32,153 nucleotides of DNA from Sphingobacteriaceae bacterium. GTDB taxonomy: Bacteria > Bacteroidota > Bacteroidia > Sphingobacteriales > Sphingobacteriaceae. The DNA is taken from positions 1 to 32,153 of the forward strand of contig JACMJM010000053.1 of the NCBI GenBank assembly GCA_014380615.1. The letters run 5' to 3'. A program made the position numbers and the translations under genes. The number at the start of each line of letters is the position of its first letter. The first letter of the stretch is position 1. This document shows positions 6,791 through 16,636 of the stretch, piece by piece. Under the pieces are notes generated by a model, which saw only the letters and a program-made list of their open reading frames with translations, ran no database searches and was not told where the DNA came from.

Positions 6791-8155
6791 ATGAAAGATT
6801 TAGGGCAGGTTGATTTACATCCAAATAATTTTGGCCCTGATTTTCAATGGGGCGTATCTACCGCGGCATACCAGATTGAGGGGGCGCATGATATTGACGG
6901 CAAAGGCCTGTCGATATGGGATGTGTTTACATCTCGACGAGGGAAGGTGAAAAATAATCAGCATGGCCAGGTTGCCTGCGATTTCTATAACTGCTTTGAA
7001 AATGATATCCGATACGTTCGCGACCTTAATATCCCAAATTTTCGTTTCTCCGTCAGTTGGCCCCGGATTATGCCAACGGGCCGGTATCCGGTAAACCAGC
7101 CTGGTATAGATTATTACAATCGCGTTATCGATTTCTGTCTTGAATGCGGGATCGAACCCTGGCTTACTCTGTATCATTGGGATTTGCCTCAGGCTCTTGA
7201 ATTGAAAGGCGGATGGACAAACCGAGAAATAATCGATTGGTTCTCTGATTATACAGAACTTTGCGTTAAAAGCTTTGGAGACAGGGTTAAAAACTGGATG
7301 GTGATGAATGAGCCTTCAGTTTTTACCGGAGCCGGATATTTTTTAGGGATTCATGCACCCGGTAAAACCGGTTTGAAAAACTTTCTCCCTGCTATACATC
7401 ATGTTACCCTGTCAACATCAGCTGCAGGAAGAATTCTTAAAAATATTTTGCCGGAAGCCAAGGTCGGAACAACTTTTTCCTGTTCGCATATCGAACCCAA
7501 CACCTCTTCGTCCAGAGATCTTGCCGCGGCTAAACGTGTAGATGCTCTGCTCAACCGAACGTTCATAGAGCCTGTTTTGGGATTAGGTTATCCGATGGAA
7601 GACTTGCCTGTTCTGCGTAGGCTCGAAAAATATATTAAAGCCGGCGACGAGGCCTTGATGCCTTTCGACTTCGATTTTATCGGATTGCAAAACTATACAC
7701 GCGAAATAGTAAAGTCGTCGTTTTTTACACCTTACGTCTGGGCCAGTCTGGTAAAAGCGGAGAAAAGAAATGTTCCTATAACCGAAATGAAATGGGAAGT
7801 ATATCCGCCTTCCATCTACCATATTATAAAAAAGTTTAATGCTTATCCGCAAATTAGAAAGATAATAATAACCGAAAACGGTGCTGCCTTTACAGATGAA
7901 TTAAAAGACGCTGAAGTTAGAGATATTGAACGCACCGATTACATCAGGGAAAACCTAAAGTATGTATTAAAAGCGAAGGATGAGGGCTGTAAGGTTGACG
8001 GATACTTTGTTTGGACATTAACGGATAATTTCGAATGGGCCGAAGGTTATCATCCCCGGTTCGGGCTAATTTATGTCGACTTTGAAACCCAGGAACGGGT
8101 AATAAAGCATTCAGGGCTTTGGTATAAAAGTTTTCTAAAACAGAAAACCCGGTAG
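6791..8155 (+). CDS. glycoside hydrolase family 1 beta-glucosidase
   Basis: This 454-residue protein is a single GH1 (beta/alpha)8 barrel of normal length that cleaves beta-glucosides or related beta-glycosides by a retaining mechanism. The opening FQWGVSTAAYQIEGA, the acid/base E174 in MNEPS, and the nucleophile E362 in ITENGAAF are all present, as is the C-terminal DNFEWAEGYHPRFGLI. No signal peptide is seen, so it is probably cytoplasmic and acts on imported oligosaccharides. No SusC/SusD or transporter gene is adjacent. The half-site cluster just upstream suggests substrate-dependent control. Confidence 0.95.
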   Translation: MKDLGQVDLHPNNFGPDFQWGVSTAAYQIEGAHDIDGKGLSIWDVFTSRRGKVKNNQHGQVACDFYNCFENDIRYVRDLNIPNFRFSVSWPRIMPTGRYPVNQPGIDYYNRVIDFCLECGIEPWLTLYHWDLPQALELKGGWTNREIIDWFSDYTELCVKSFGDRVKNWMVMNEPSVFTGAGYFLGIHAPGKTGLKNFLPAIHHVTLSTSAAGRILKNILPEAKVGTTFSCSHIEPNTSSSRDLAAAKRVDALLNRTFIEPVLGLGYPMEDLPVLRRLEKYIKAGDEALMPFDFDFIGLQNYTREIVKSSFFTPYVWASLVKAEKRNVPITEMKWEVYPPSIYHIIKKFNAYPQIRKIIITENGAAFTDELKDAEVRDIERTDYIRENLKYVLKAKDEGCKVDGYFVWTLTDNFEWAEGYHPRFGLIYVDFETQERVIKHSGLWYKSFLKQKTR

Positions 8156-8172
8156 ACCAGGGCTTTCTGTTT
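8138..8172. terminator. hairpin between the convergent beta-glucosidase and LruC genes
   Basis: AAACAGAAA (8138-8146) pairs perfectly with TTTCTGTTT (8164-8172), followed inside by CCC/GGG after one mismatch. It spans the beta-glucosidase stop codon and lies 15 bases beyond the stop of the convergent gene. The T-run is short, so it may be a weak bidirectional terminator. Confidence 0.45.
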
Positions 8173-8186
8173 AGATGAATAGTTAT

Positions 8187-10187
8187 TTAAAAAATCTTAG
8201 TGAGGTCCCGGTAGTGTACAGCAGTATTGCTGTACCAGTCTGTAAACAAACCACCGCCAGAGGTTGCCCATTCACCGAAATGCAGGTAGGCTTCATTAAT
8301 TGCCGCACCCTCTTTAGGGTAATTAAACGTCTCAGTGAAACTTAAAGCCCAGGGCCAGTTTTGCGCAGACAGGTAATACTTACTGTTAGCCGGGTTTGAA
8401 TCATCGTGACTAGTGCCAAGTAGGTTTAAATTAGCCTTGTCTGTAGGCAAGTGTCCGGCCAGGTGAACTTCTACTCCGCGAGACTTGTTACTTATAACGA
8501 AAGGATTGTAAGGGGCACCTGTTATTGTTGATACTGGAACAGGGCTTGTAAAATTTATATTCACGTTTACGGTGTCTTTAAAGCCGTTTCCTGCATTAGT
8601 TAATAATACTTTGTGATTTTCAAATGGAAGAATTACTGTGTTCGTTTGGCCAGACTCGGTTCCGTTGGCGTTTAACGTGGTGTAATTATCTGTTCTTCGT
8701 TGTCCGGTAACACTACTTACCAGGCTTGGAGAGAATGGTAGCTGAACCCCAAACCCATTGCTGAAAGAAGCCATTGCATTCTCTAATACATACTTTCCGG
8801 CCATTTCTACTACCTGATTACCACCATTGTGAATATAGCTGTAACGATATTTCACCACTATGTCGTTCATGTCATAATCGCCTTTTGCGGGCCAGTTGTC
8901 TTCGAAGGCTAGCGTCCCGTAAGTGGTTTTTGACGGGTAATAACTTGTATAGGCTCTAGCCGGATCGTTTGGAAATTCATCGTTGTTGTCATAAACTCCG
9001 TCACCGTCAGTGTCGGTTGCCGGGCCTAAAGTGTTAATTCCGGTGGTAGATATTGCGGTTACCGGATTTGAAGTTGCGAATAAAATTACATCATTAAAAT
9101 CATGATCACAGGTTGGGTCTTGCCTGTGGAGGTCTTCAAAGCCGATAATAAACTGGTTTTCCTGGGCATAATTTAATAATACAGTATGGGTACGAAGTGC
9201 CGGATCTGATTCGGGGTTGAATTTCGACTCAGAGTAGAACTTTCTGTTTTGTGTAGAAACCGTATTGTTTTGCCAGCCATTTTCAAATAGTACGAAACCG
9301 ATTGAAGTACCAGCGGGAAACTGGCCTATATGAACTTTATCACCCGCCTCCATACTGCCGCCAGTACCTAACGCCGAAGCATTGGGAAATAGTAATTTAA
9401 TCTCTGTTATATCACTTACCAGGGCTGGTGGATTATTTGTGGCATAAGTATAATATCCGATCGTGTTTAAGTACCCTGCGCCTTCAGCAACAAAGGTGAT
9501 CCATACATCCGAAAGCTGAACAATGTTAAGATGTTCGGTTGCGTTATCTGATACAAACTGTGGATGATGGTTCCTAATATCCTGCTGATCTGGTAAAGCA
9601 CTGGCAAGGAAGTTTAACAAATTGGCACTAACGATCGACTTTTGAGGTTCACGATAACTTAATGGCCTTCCCAGGTTGTCAATAGTGCCCATATAAGTAT
9701 AGGCAACCGAAGATACCCGGGTGCTTTTGTTCTGAAGCACCTTTCCGTTTATTGAAGCCGATTTAATAACGTTGCCCGATAAACCATCTTTTCCTCCGAT
9801 AACACATTTAATCGAGCTATTTAAAATCAAGCCGGTAATGTTACTGCTAAGTCCGGGATTTTTCGGGTCAATGATTAATGTTTGCAAGTATGCCGGAATG
9901 TTAACCGAACTTTGAAAATAGCCATTCTCATCTGTTAATCCTCTTAGTAATACTTCCCCGGTAGTGCTTGATTTAACACTCACCATAGAACGCTTAATCG
10001 GCTCATCAATATTTGATAAAAGCCTGATGTTGACATCAACTTTTTTATGAGTTGAAAAATTGAATCCGTCAGGTGCTATTTTTCCCTCATTTAAAGTCTT
10101 GTTGGGATCTCCGACATTATCCTTGTTACACGCAGAAAGGAAAGCAAATAGGAAAATTGAAAAAAGTAATTGAAAACAAAGTTTCAT
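8187..10187 (-). CDS. LruC-domain surface lipoprotein, copy 1
   Basis: The 666-residue product has a lipoprotein signal with C20 in LSAC. The following N-K-D resembles the Bacteroidota lipoprotein export signal, so exposure on the cell surface is likely. Next come an Ig/carboxypeptidase-regulatory-like domain (about 50-115), a DUF4114-like segment ending DHDFNDVILFATSNP (about 220-385), an Asp-rich calcium-loop-like motif DTDGDGVYDNNDEFPNDP (about 390-407), and the LruC (DUF4842) domain (about 410-666, with GDYDMNDIVVKYRYSY). The function of LruC proteins is not known to me. A paralogue of the same length lies directly upstream on the same strand. Confidence 0.88.
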   Translation of the reverse strand: MKLCFQLLFSIFLFAFLSACNKDNVGDPNKTLNEGKIAPDGFNFSTHKKVDVNIRLLSNIDEPIKRSMVSVKSSTTGEVLLRGLTDENGYFQSSVNIPAYLQTLIIDPKNPGLSSNITGLILNSSIKCVIGGKDGLSGNVIKSASINGKVLQNKSTRVSSVAYTYMGTIDNLGRPLSYREPQKSIVSANLLNFLASALPDQQDIRNHHPQFVSDNATEHLNIVQLSDVWITFVAEGAGYLNTIGYYTYATNNPPALVSDITEIKLLFPNASALGTGGSMEAGDKVHIGQFPAGTSIGFVLFENGWQNNTVSTQNRKFYSESKFNPESDPALRTHTVLLNYAQENQFIIGFEDLHRQDPTCDHDFNDVILFATSNPVTAISTTGINTLGPATDTDGDGVYDNNDEFPNDPARAYTSYYPSKTTYGTLAFEDNWPAKGDYDMNDIVVKYRYSYIHNGGNQVVEMAGKYVLENAMASFSNGFGVQLPFSPSLVSSVTGQRRTDNYTTLNANGTESGQTNTVILPFENHKVLLTNAGNGFKDTVNVNINFTSPVPVSTITGAPYNPFVISNKSRGVEVHLAGHLPTDKANLNLLGTSHDDSNPANSKYYLSAQNWPWALSFTETFNYPKEGAAINEAYLHFGEWATSGGGLFTDWYSNTAVHYRDLTKIF

Positions 10188-10374
10188 TCAGATTGTTTTA
10201 AAGTTTAAGGTGTTTATTTAATAGCAAAAATCATACTAGTTTTAATTGTCAGTTAAAACGTGTTTAAACACATTAAAATTTCTGATTAAATAATCAGGTG
10301 AGGAAATTTACTGAAAGTTCGAGGAAAAATTACGCACATGCAATCGATGAATGCTAACATGCCCTGCGAAGTGC
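10188..10374 (-). promoter_or_regulatory. region upstream of LruC copy 1 with two palindromes
   Basis: This 187-base gap contains the perfect palindrome GTGTTTAAACAC (10260-10271) and the hairpin CTGATT-AAAT-AATCAG (10282-10297). An 11-base block, GATTTTTGCTA on the minus strand (10222-10232), recurs upstream of copy 2 at 12393-12403. It includes GATTTTTG, one change from the -7 consensus. I therefore think the two copies have separate but related promoters. Confidence 0.4.
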
Positions 10375-12375
10375 TTACCGGATCTTTAAAGGATCGCGAT
10401 AGCCCGCAGCGGTGTTTTTGTACCAATCAGGAAATAACGTACCCCCCGAGCTTGCCCATTCGCTAAAATGAAGATACGCGGACGTTATCGCATTGCCTTC
10501 AATCGGGTAGCGGAACACTTCGGTAAAGCTTAGAGCCCAGGGCCAGTTCTCTTCCGATAGATAAAAGACATTATTTGCCAGATTCGTTTTGTCATGTGCC
10601 GTGCCAAATAAAAATGGGTCGGCTTTGTCTGTAGGCCTTTGCCCGGCCAAATGAGCTTCGGCGCCCCTTATTCCGTTAGAAATCAGGAATGGGTTATAAG
10701 GCCCTGTGCCAACTGTACTTAAGTCGACAGGCGATGTAAATGTGATTTTAAGAACGGCCGAATCAATGATGGTTGTTTGATCTGTTACAAGTTTGGTATG
10801 GTTGTCGAAAGGAATAATAACCACATTTGACTGCCCTGCCTCTGTGCCGTTCGGGTTAAGGGTAATATAATTTTCAGATAATTTATATCCGGTTACACTG
10901 CTTACAATATTAGGCGCAAAAGGCAATTGTACCCCAAAGCCGTTTTTATTTTGTGCCCATGCGGCTGTTGCCTGGAAACTGGCTGACATTTCAACTACTT
11001 TATTGCTTGCGTTACTGATGTAACTGTAACGGTAATTCACAACAAGGTCATTCATGTCATAATCACCTTTGCTCGGCCAGTTGTCTTCAAATACCAATGT
11101 GCCTTTGGTTGTTGCCGAAGGGAAATAGGTAATGTATGCTCTGGTAGCATCGGTCGGAAATTTATCATTAGCATCCCACACGCCGTCTCCGTCAGTATCT
11201 TTAGGTGCCGATATGCCTTCTACCCCGGTTGTAGAAATACCGTCAACAGGATTTGATGTAGCATATAAAATGAGGTCGTTAAAATCCTGGTCGCAGGCTG
11301 CGTCATCGCGTTTAATGTCTTCGAATCCGATAACGAACAAGTTTTCTTTTGCGAAGTTTAAAAGAACTGTATGTGTTTTTAGTGCGTCTGAAGATTCAGG
11401 GTTAAACTTCGAATCCGAATAAAATTTAGTCCCGCTGGTATTTACCGTGGTAAGGTTTTGCTTCCATCCATTTTGAAATAAAACGAAACCAACTGATGTT
11501 CCCGCAGCAAATCTTCCGATTTTTACTCGATCGCCCGACTGCATGTTACCGCCAGAACCCGCTCCTGATGTATTCGGGAAAATCATTTTTACCGTATCAA
11601 TTTTATGTACCTGATTAGGAGGGCTGTTTGTTGGGTAAGTATAATATCCAACAGCATTGGTATATCCCGCTCCTTCAGAAACGAATGTTATCCATACATC
11701 CGAAGTCTTAACAATATTAAGGTGTTCGGTAGCATTGTCTGATAGATATTGAGGATGGTGAACTCTTACATCCTGTTGATCGGGTAAAGACTCTGCAAGA
11801 TAAGTAAGAAGGTCGGCACTAACTGTTCCTTTGGGCAATACAAGATAGTTGGTAGGCCTTCCGAACTGGTCGAATTGGCCCATGTTAGAATAAACGGTAT
11901 TCGCGAAAATTGAGTTTATATTACGTCCCCCGAATATCTTTGAATCTTTTCCCGAAAGTGCGATATTGCCCGAAGCTCCCTCTGTTCCGCCGAGTACACA
12001 ATTAAGAGAGTTGTTTTGTATAAGACCCTTTACGTTTTGAACTAAACCGGTGTTATCCGGATTGATAAGAAGAGTATCAATGTAGGCCGGAATAGTTACC
12101 ACTCCCTTAAAAAAGCCATTTATATCGCTTACTCCTCTTAAAAGAGTTTCCCCTGAAGTGGTATTGATATTAACGATGATACCTTTAAGAGGTTCGTTTA
12201 TGTTGGATAACAATCGGATACTAACGTTGATTTTTTTAGCGGTTTCGAAATTGAATCCGTCAGGCGCAATCTTGCCTGACCCGTTTTTATTTTGATCTTT
12301 TTTTTCACCGAAATCCTTATTACAAGAAACAGCTACTACACAGAACGATAAAAGTATGATTATACAATGTTTCAT
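10375..12375 (-). CDS. LruC-domain surface lipoprotein, copy 2
   Basis: This is also 666 residues when started at the ATG at 12375; a TTG 15 bases earlier is less likely. The signal is MKHCIIILLSFCVVAVSC with lipid site C18, followed by N-K-D as in copy 1. The domain order is the same: regulatory-like beta domain, DUF4114-like segment ending DQDFNDLILYATSNP, DTDGDGVWDANDKFPTDA calcium-loop-like motif, then LruC with GDYDMNDLVVNYRYSY. Similarity to copy 1 runs over the whole length, which indicates tandem gene duplication. It may bind calcium and an extracellular ligand, but no substrate can be named. Confidence 0.88.
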   Translation of the reverse strand: MKHCIIILLSFCVVAVSCNKDFGEKKDQNKNGSGKIAPDGFNFETAKKINVSIRLLSNINEPLKGIIVNINTTSGETLLRGVSDINGFFKGVVTIPAYIDTLLINPDNTGLVQNVKGLIQNNSLNCVLGGTEGASGNIALSGKDSKIFGGRNINSIFANTVYSNMGQFDQFGRPTNYLVLPKGTVSADLLTYLAESLPDQQDVRVHHPQYLSDNATEHLNIVKTSDVWITFVSEGAGYTNAVGYYTYPTNSPPNQVHKIDTVKMIFPNTSGAGSGGNMQSGDRVKIGRFAAGTSVGFVLFQNGWKQNLTTVNTSGTKFYSDSKFNPESSDALKTHTVLLNFAKENLFVIGFEDIKRDDAACDQDFNDLILYATSNPVDGISTTGVEGISAPKDTDGDGVWDANDKFPTDATRAYITYFPSATTKGTLVFEDNWPSKGDYDMNDLVVNYRYSYISNASNKVVEMSASFQATAAWAQNKNGFGVQLPFAPNIVSSVTGYKLSENYITLNPNGTEAGQSNVVIIPFDNHTKLVTDQTTIIDSAVLKITFTSPVDLSTVGTGPYNPFLISNGIRGAEAHLAGQRPTDKADPFLFGTAHDKTNLANNVFYLSEENWPWALSFTEVFRYPIEGNAITSAYLHFSEWASSGGTLFPDWYKNTAAGYRDPLKIR

Positions 12376-12421
12376 AATAATTATTTGCAAAGTAGCAAAA
12401 ATCGTTCATTTGTTAAAAGGC

Positions 12422-12470
12422 CCTTCTATGTACACCCAAGCTACTCTATACGTTGGGGTATGTAGAAAGG
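12422..12470. other. long imperfect hairpin between LruC copy 2 and dnaE
   Basis: Bases 12422-12439 pair with 12453-12470 along almost their full 18-base arms, allowing two G-U pairs and two single-base bulges, around a 13-base loop. It lies in the 242-base gap between two divergent genes. It could be a leader structure of either transcript, a small RNA or a remnant of a small inverted-repeat element. Confidence 0.4.
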
Positions 12471-12617
12471 TTGTGTCAAGTTGAGGAATTATTGCTCAAC
12501 TTTTGTTGATAATCAGGCCCTTCTGAGTAATGTGAAATGCCCATATAACTTTTCAACACATGGTTTCGCACCAAGTTTTTTGCTTAAATTCGATTTCTCT
12601 TTTTTGAAGCTAAGCTG

Positions 12618-15600
12618 ATGCCGGATTTTTCACATTTACACGTACATACACAATTCTCTCTGCTTGATGGTGCTGCCGACATCTCAAAGCTTTATAAAAA
12701 AGCCGCCGCCGACGGGATGAAAGCTCTCGCGATAACCGATCATGGCAATATGTTCGGGGTGTTCAAGTTTGTGGCCGAAGCGGGAAAACATAACGTGAAA
12801 CCTATTGTAGGTTGCGAATTTTATGTAGTTGACGACAGGCATAAAAAGCAATTCACAAAGGAAAATAAAGACGTTCGCTGCCATCAGCTTTTTTTGGCTA
12901 AGAATGCCAAAGGTTATCAGAACCTGGTAAAGCTGTGTTCTTACGGGTTTATGGAAGGGCTTTACAGCAAGTGGCCGCGTATTGATAAAGAGCTTATCTT
13001 AAAGTATCACGAAGGTCTTATCGCTACAACTTGCTGCATTGGAGCCTCTGTTCCTCAGGCTATTTTAAAGCAGGGAGAAGAGGAAGGTGAGAAAGAATTT
13101 AAATGGTGGCTGGATATCTTTGGCGAAGATTTTTATATAGAACTCCAGCGTCATAATATTCCTGATCAGGAGAAGGTAAATCATGTACTTTTAAAGTTCG
13201 CCAAAAAGTATAACGTTAAAATAATCTGCTCCAACGATTCTCATTACGTAGATCAGCAAGATTCAAACGCCCACGATATTTTGCTCTGCGTTAACACCGG
13301 CGACATGCAGAGTACGCCCATAGCAACAGATGAAGAAGGTGGTAAGGGCTACAGGTTTGGTTTTCCAAACGACCAGTTTTATTTTAAAACCCAGGCAGAG
13401 ATGGGACAACTGTTTCACGATCTGCCTGAGGCCCTTGATAATACAAATGAAATCGTTGATAAGGTTGAACACCTGAAACTAAAACGGGATATTCTACTGC
13501 CCAACTTTCCCATATCTCCGGAGTTTAAAATCCACCCTGACGATGTTCTCAATCAGTGGGAATACCTAAGGCACCTAACCATGGAAGGAGCCAGGGAACG
13601 TTATAAAGACATTACACCCGACGTGCAGGAAAGGCTCGACTTTGAGTTAAATACCATCAGGATTATGGGTTTTCCCGGCTATTTTCTAATCGTAGCCGAT
13701 TTTATAAAGGCAGGCCGGGATCTGGGAGTATTTATTGGTCCGGGTCGGGGCTCGGCAGCGGGTTCTGTAGTTGCTTATTGTATCGGGATAACTAATATTG
13801 ATCCCATTAAATACAATCTCCTTTTCGAGCGTTTTCTTAATCCCGATAGGAAGTCGATGCCCGATATTGATACGGATTTTGATGATGAAGGCAGACAGAA
13901 AGTAATTGATTATGTAGTTGATAAATACGGAAAAAATCAGGTAGCTCAAATCATTACCTATGGTTCTATGGCCGCCCGAACCAGTATACAGGACGTTGCG
14001 CGGGTTCTTGATGTGCCATTGTCTGAAGTTAATCTTCTGAAGAAGCTGGTACCAGAAACTCTGGGAATTACCTTGAAAGAGGCCTTTGAACAAGTGCCGG
14101 AACTAAAGGAAATCTTAAAAGGGAATGATATTCGGGCAAAAGTGCTTCGTGAAGCTGAAAAACTTGAAGGTTCTGTACGCAATACAGGTATTCACGCCGC
14201 CGGGATCATCATTGCTCCATATGATCTGACTGATATTATCCCGGTAGCTACCATGAAGGATTCCGACCTTCTGGTAACTCAGTTTGATGGCCGGGTAATT
14301 GAAGATGCCGGAGTTATTAAAATGGACTTTTTGGGCCTTAAAACCCTTACCATTATAAAAAATGCGCTTACGCTGATAAAGGAAAATCATGGTGTTGAGA
14401 TCGACATAGATTACATTCCGCTCGACGATCAGAAGACTTTTGAGCTTTATCAGCGGGGAGACACCAACGGTACTTTTCAGTTTGAAAGTGACGGTATGCA
14501 AATGTATCTCAGGGAACTGAAGCCCGATAAGTTTGAGGATTTGATTGCGATGAACGCCTTGTATCGCCCCGGTCCGATAGAGTATATTCCCAAGTTTATA
14601 TCGCGTAAGCATGGCAGAGAAGAAGTAACATTTGATCTGGCCGATATGAAGGAGCATCTTGAAGAGACATATGGAATTACAGTCTATCAGGAGCAGGTGA
14701 TGCTTTTATCGCAAAAGCTGGCAAATTTTACCAAGGGTGATGCAGACGTGTTGCGGAAAGCGATGGGTAAAAAGCAAATCGAGGTTCTGAACAAGATGAA
14801 GGCCCAGTTTATGGAGGGTTGTAAAGTAAACGGACACGATACCAAGGTCGCAGAAAAAGTATGGACCGATTGGGAAGCTTTCGCTCAATACGCATTCAAT
14901 AAATCGCACTCTACGTGTTATGCTTTTGTGGCCTATCAAACCGCCTATCTAAAAGCGCATTATCCCGGCGAGTATATGGCTGCGGTACTCAATAACCAAA
15001 ATAACATCGAAAAGATTTCTTTCTTTATGGAAGAAAGTAAAAAGATGGGGATACCGGTACTCGGCCCGGATATAAATGAATCCAATCTTAGTTTTGCTGT
15101 TAACACGAAGGGCGAAATCCGCTTTGGAATGTCGGGGATAAAAGGGGTTGGCGAGAAGGCCGTAGAAAGTATTGTTGAAGAACGCGTGCTAAACGGCCCT
15201 TTTAGCAGTATTACTGATTTTGCGAAGCGTGTTAACTCGAGAACTGTAAGTAAAAAGGTTTATGAAAACCTGGTTTACAGCGGGGCTTTCGATTGTTTCG
15301 GGTACAATCGTTCCCAATTCTTTTGCAGGCCCGATAATATGTCGCACAATGGTATTGAGCGAATGATAAAGTACAATAATGACTATCAAAATAGCTTAAA
15401 TTCATCTCAGGTATCCCTTTTTGGCGGCACAACAGATGCCCATATTTCTGAACCGCAAATGCCGGAATGCCCGGAGTGGGGTTTAATAGAGCGGTTGAAG
15501 TACGAAAAAGATATGATCGGGATTTATCTTACCGGCCACCCTCTCGATAATTACAAGTTCGAGATGGATCACTTTTGTACCCACCAGGTAAAACATCTGG

Positions 15601-16190
15601 CATTAATTAATCGGGCCAAAAGCGGCGAACTTAATGAGAGTGATACCGAAGAGTTTAATAAAATAAGAAACCGGGATTTGGTAATCGGGGGCCTGGTATC
15701 CAACTCACAGCATCGTACCACTAAAACCGGGAAGCCTTTTGGATCAATGATTCTTGAGGATTATAGCGATTCCTTCGAGGTCGTTTTATTCGGCGAAGAT
15801 TACGTAAAACTCAAGCAGTTCTTTACCGACGGATACTTTATCCAGGTGAGAGGGAACGTGTGCGAGCGGTTTAAGCAAAAGGATAACTGGGAATTTAAAA
15901 TAACCAGTATTAACCTGCTTTCCGAATTGCGGGATAAAATGTCTAAATGTCTCACGATTCAGTTCCCCTTGCATCAATTGTCAGAAACTTTTATCACTGA
16001 GATGGACGAGTTGTTGAGGATAAATACGGAGCAAAATTCTCAAAGAAACTGTCAGCTAAAGTTTACTGTTTTCGATTCGGAAGATACAATAGCTATTGAA
16101 ATGCCCTCCAAAAGTGTGAAAATCTTTCCGAGTAATGAGTTTTTGGAACATCTTCACAAACTGCAGAATATCACGTATAAGTTGAATTAG
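12618..16190 (+). CDS. dnaE: DNA polymerase III subunit alpha
   Basis: DnaE is the replicative polymerase that extends chromosomal DNA. The 1190 residues begin with a PHP domain (HLHVHTQFSLLDG at residues 6-18). The polymerase palm carries the catalytic aspartates D418 and D420 in PDIDTDF and D570 in KMDFLGL. The finger/thumb region includes YAFNKSHSTCYAFVAYQTAY, a helix-hairpin-helix follows (GMSGIKGVGEKAVESI), and an OB-fold is at about 1015-1090 (VIGGLVSNSQHRTTKTGKPF). It is slightly longer than E. coli DnaE. Nothing appears truncated. No proofreading domain is fused, so a separate epsilon subunit is expected. Confidence 0.97.
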   Translation: MPDFSHLHVHTQFSLLDGAADISKLYKKAAADGMKALAITDHGNMFGVFKFVAEAGKHNVKPIVGCEFYVVDDRHKKQFTKENKDVRCHQLFLAKNAKGYQNLVKLCSYGFMEGLYSKWPRIDKELILKYHEGLIATTCCIGASVPQAILKQGEEEGEKEFKWWLDIFGEDFYIELQRHNIPDQEKVNHVLLKFAKKYNVKIICSNDSHYVDQQDSNAHDILLCVNTGDMQSTPIATDEEGGKGYRFGFPNDQFYFKTQAEMGQLFHDLPEALDNTNEIVDKVEHLKLKRDILLPNFPISPEFKIHPDDVLNQWEYLRHLTMEGARERYKDITPDVQERLDFELNTIRIMGFPGYFLIVADFIKAGRDLGVFIGPGRGSAAGSVVAYCIGITNIDPIKYNLLFERFLNPDRKSMPDIDTDFDDEGRQKVIDYVVDKYGKNQVAQIITYGSMAARTSIQDVARVLDVPLSEVNLLKKLVPETLGITLKEAFEQVPELKEILKGNDIRAKVLREAEKLEGSVRNTGIHAAGIIIAPYDLTDIIPVATMKDSDLLVTQFDGRVIEDAGVIKMDFLGLKTLTIIKNALTLIKENHGVEIDIDYIPLDDQKTFELYQRGDTNGTFQFESDGMQMYLRELKPDKFEDLIAMNALYRPGPIEYIPKFISRKHGREEVTFDLADMKEHLEETYGITVYQEQVMLLSQKLANFTKGDADVLRKAMGKKQIEVLNKMKAQFMEGCKVNGHDTKVAEKVWTDWEAFAQYAFNKSHSTCYAFVAYQTAYLKAHYPGEYMAAVLNNQNNIEKISFFMEESKKMGIPVLGPDINESNLSFAVNTKGEIRFGMSGIKGVGEKAVESIVEERVLNGPFSSITDFAKRVNSRTVSKKVYENLVYSGAFDCFGYNRSQFFCRPDNMSHNGIERMIKYNNDYQNSLNSSQVSLFGGTTDAHISEPQMPECPEWGLIERLKYEKDMIGIYLTGHPLDNYKFEMDHFCTHQVKHLALINRAKSGELNESDTEEFNKIRNRDLVIGGLVSNSQHRTTKTGKPFGSMILEDYSDSFEVVLFGEDYVKLKQFFTDGYFIQVRGNVCERFKQKDNWEFKITSINLLSELRDKMSKCLTIQFPLHQLSETFITEMDELLRINTEQNSQRNCQLKFTVFDSEDTIAIEMPSKSVKIFPSNEFLEHLHKLQNITYKLN

Positions 16191-16247
16191 CCTTTCACGA
16201 GAAATATCACATTTTTAATCATTCCCCTGTCAGAATGTCTCGCAAAA

Positions 16248-16279
16248 TTTGTGGTTAGGTTTTTGTATGTGTAAGTTTG
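16248..16279 (+). promoter_or_regulatory. trxA promoter
   Basis: TTTG (16248-16251), 20 bases, then TAAGTTTG (16272-16279) fit the full Bacteroidota -33/-7 consensus. The start codon of trxA follows 19 bases later. Confidence 0.7.
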
Positions 16280-16298
16280 GATCATAAATACATATATC

Positions 16299-16619
16299 AT
16301 GGCTTTAGAAATAACAGACGCAAATTTTGATGAATTAGTGTTAAAATCTGATAAACCGGTTCTTGTAGACTTTTGGGCAGAATGGTGCGGTCCGTGCCGG
16401 ATGGTGGGGCCTTTAGTTGAAGAGTTGGCTAAAGAGTACGAAGGTAAGGCCGTTATTGGAAAAGTAAACGTTGATCATAATCCCGGAATTTCGATGAAAT
16501 TCGGTATCCGTAACATCCCTGCTTTATTATTCTTTAAAAACGGAGAAATAGTTGACAAGCAAATAGGAGCTGTGCCAAAATCAGTTTTGGCTGATAAGTT
16601 GAGTAAGCAAATAGCTTAG
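16299..16619 (+). CDS. trxA: thioredoxin
   Basis: Thioredoxin reduces disulphides in cytoplasmic proteins and is recharged by thioredoxin reductase. The 106-residue single-domain protein has the redox motif W29-C30-G-P-C33 and the cis-proline loop (RNIPALLFF). There is no signal peptide, so it is cytoplasmic. It has its own consensus promoter and a strong terminator 17 bases after the stop, so it forms a single-gene unit. Confidence 0.96.
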   Translation: MALEITDANFDELVLKSDKPVLVDFWAEWCGPCRMVGPLVEELAKEYEGKAVIGKVNVDHNPGISMKFGIRNIPALLFFKNGEIVDKQIGAVPKSVLADKLSKQIA

Positions 16620-16636
16620 TAAAAAATACAGGTTTG

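Noticed and set aside
14115..14657. 180-codon open frame on the minus strand inside dnaE
   Set aside because: It lies opposite a highly conserved part of dnaE, has no family pattern and no promoter; it is a shadow frame.
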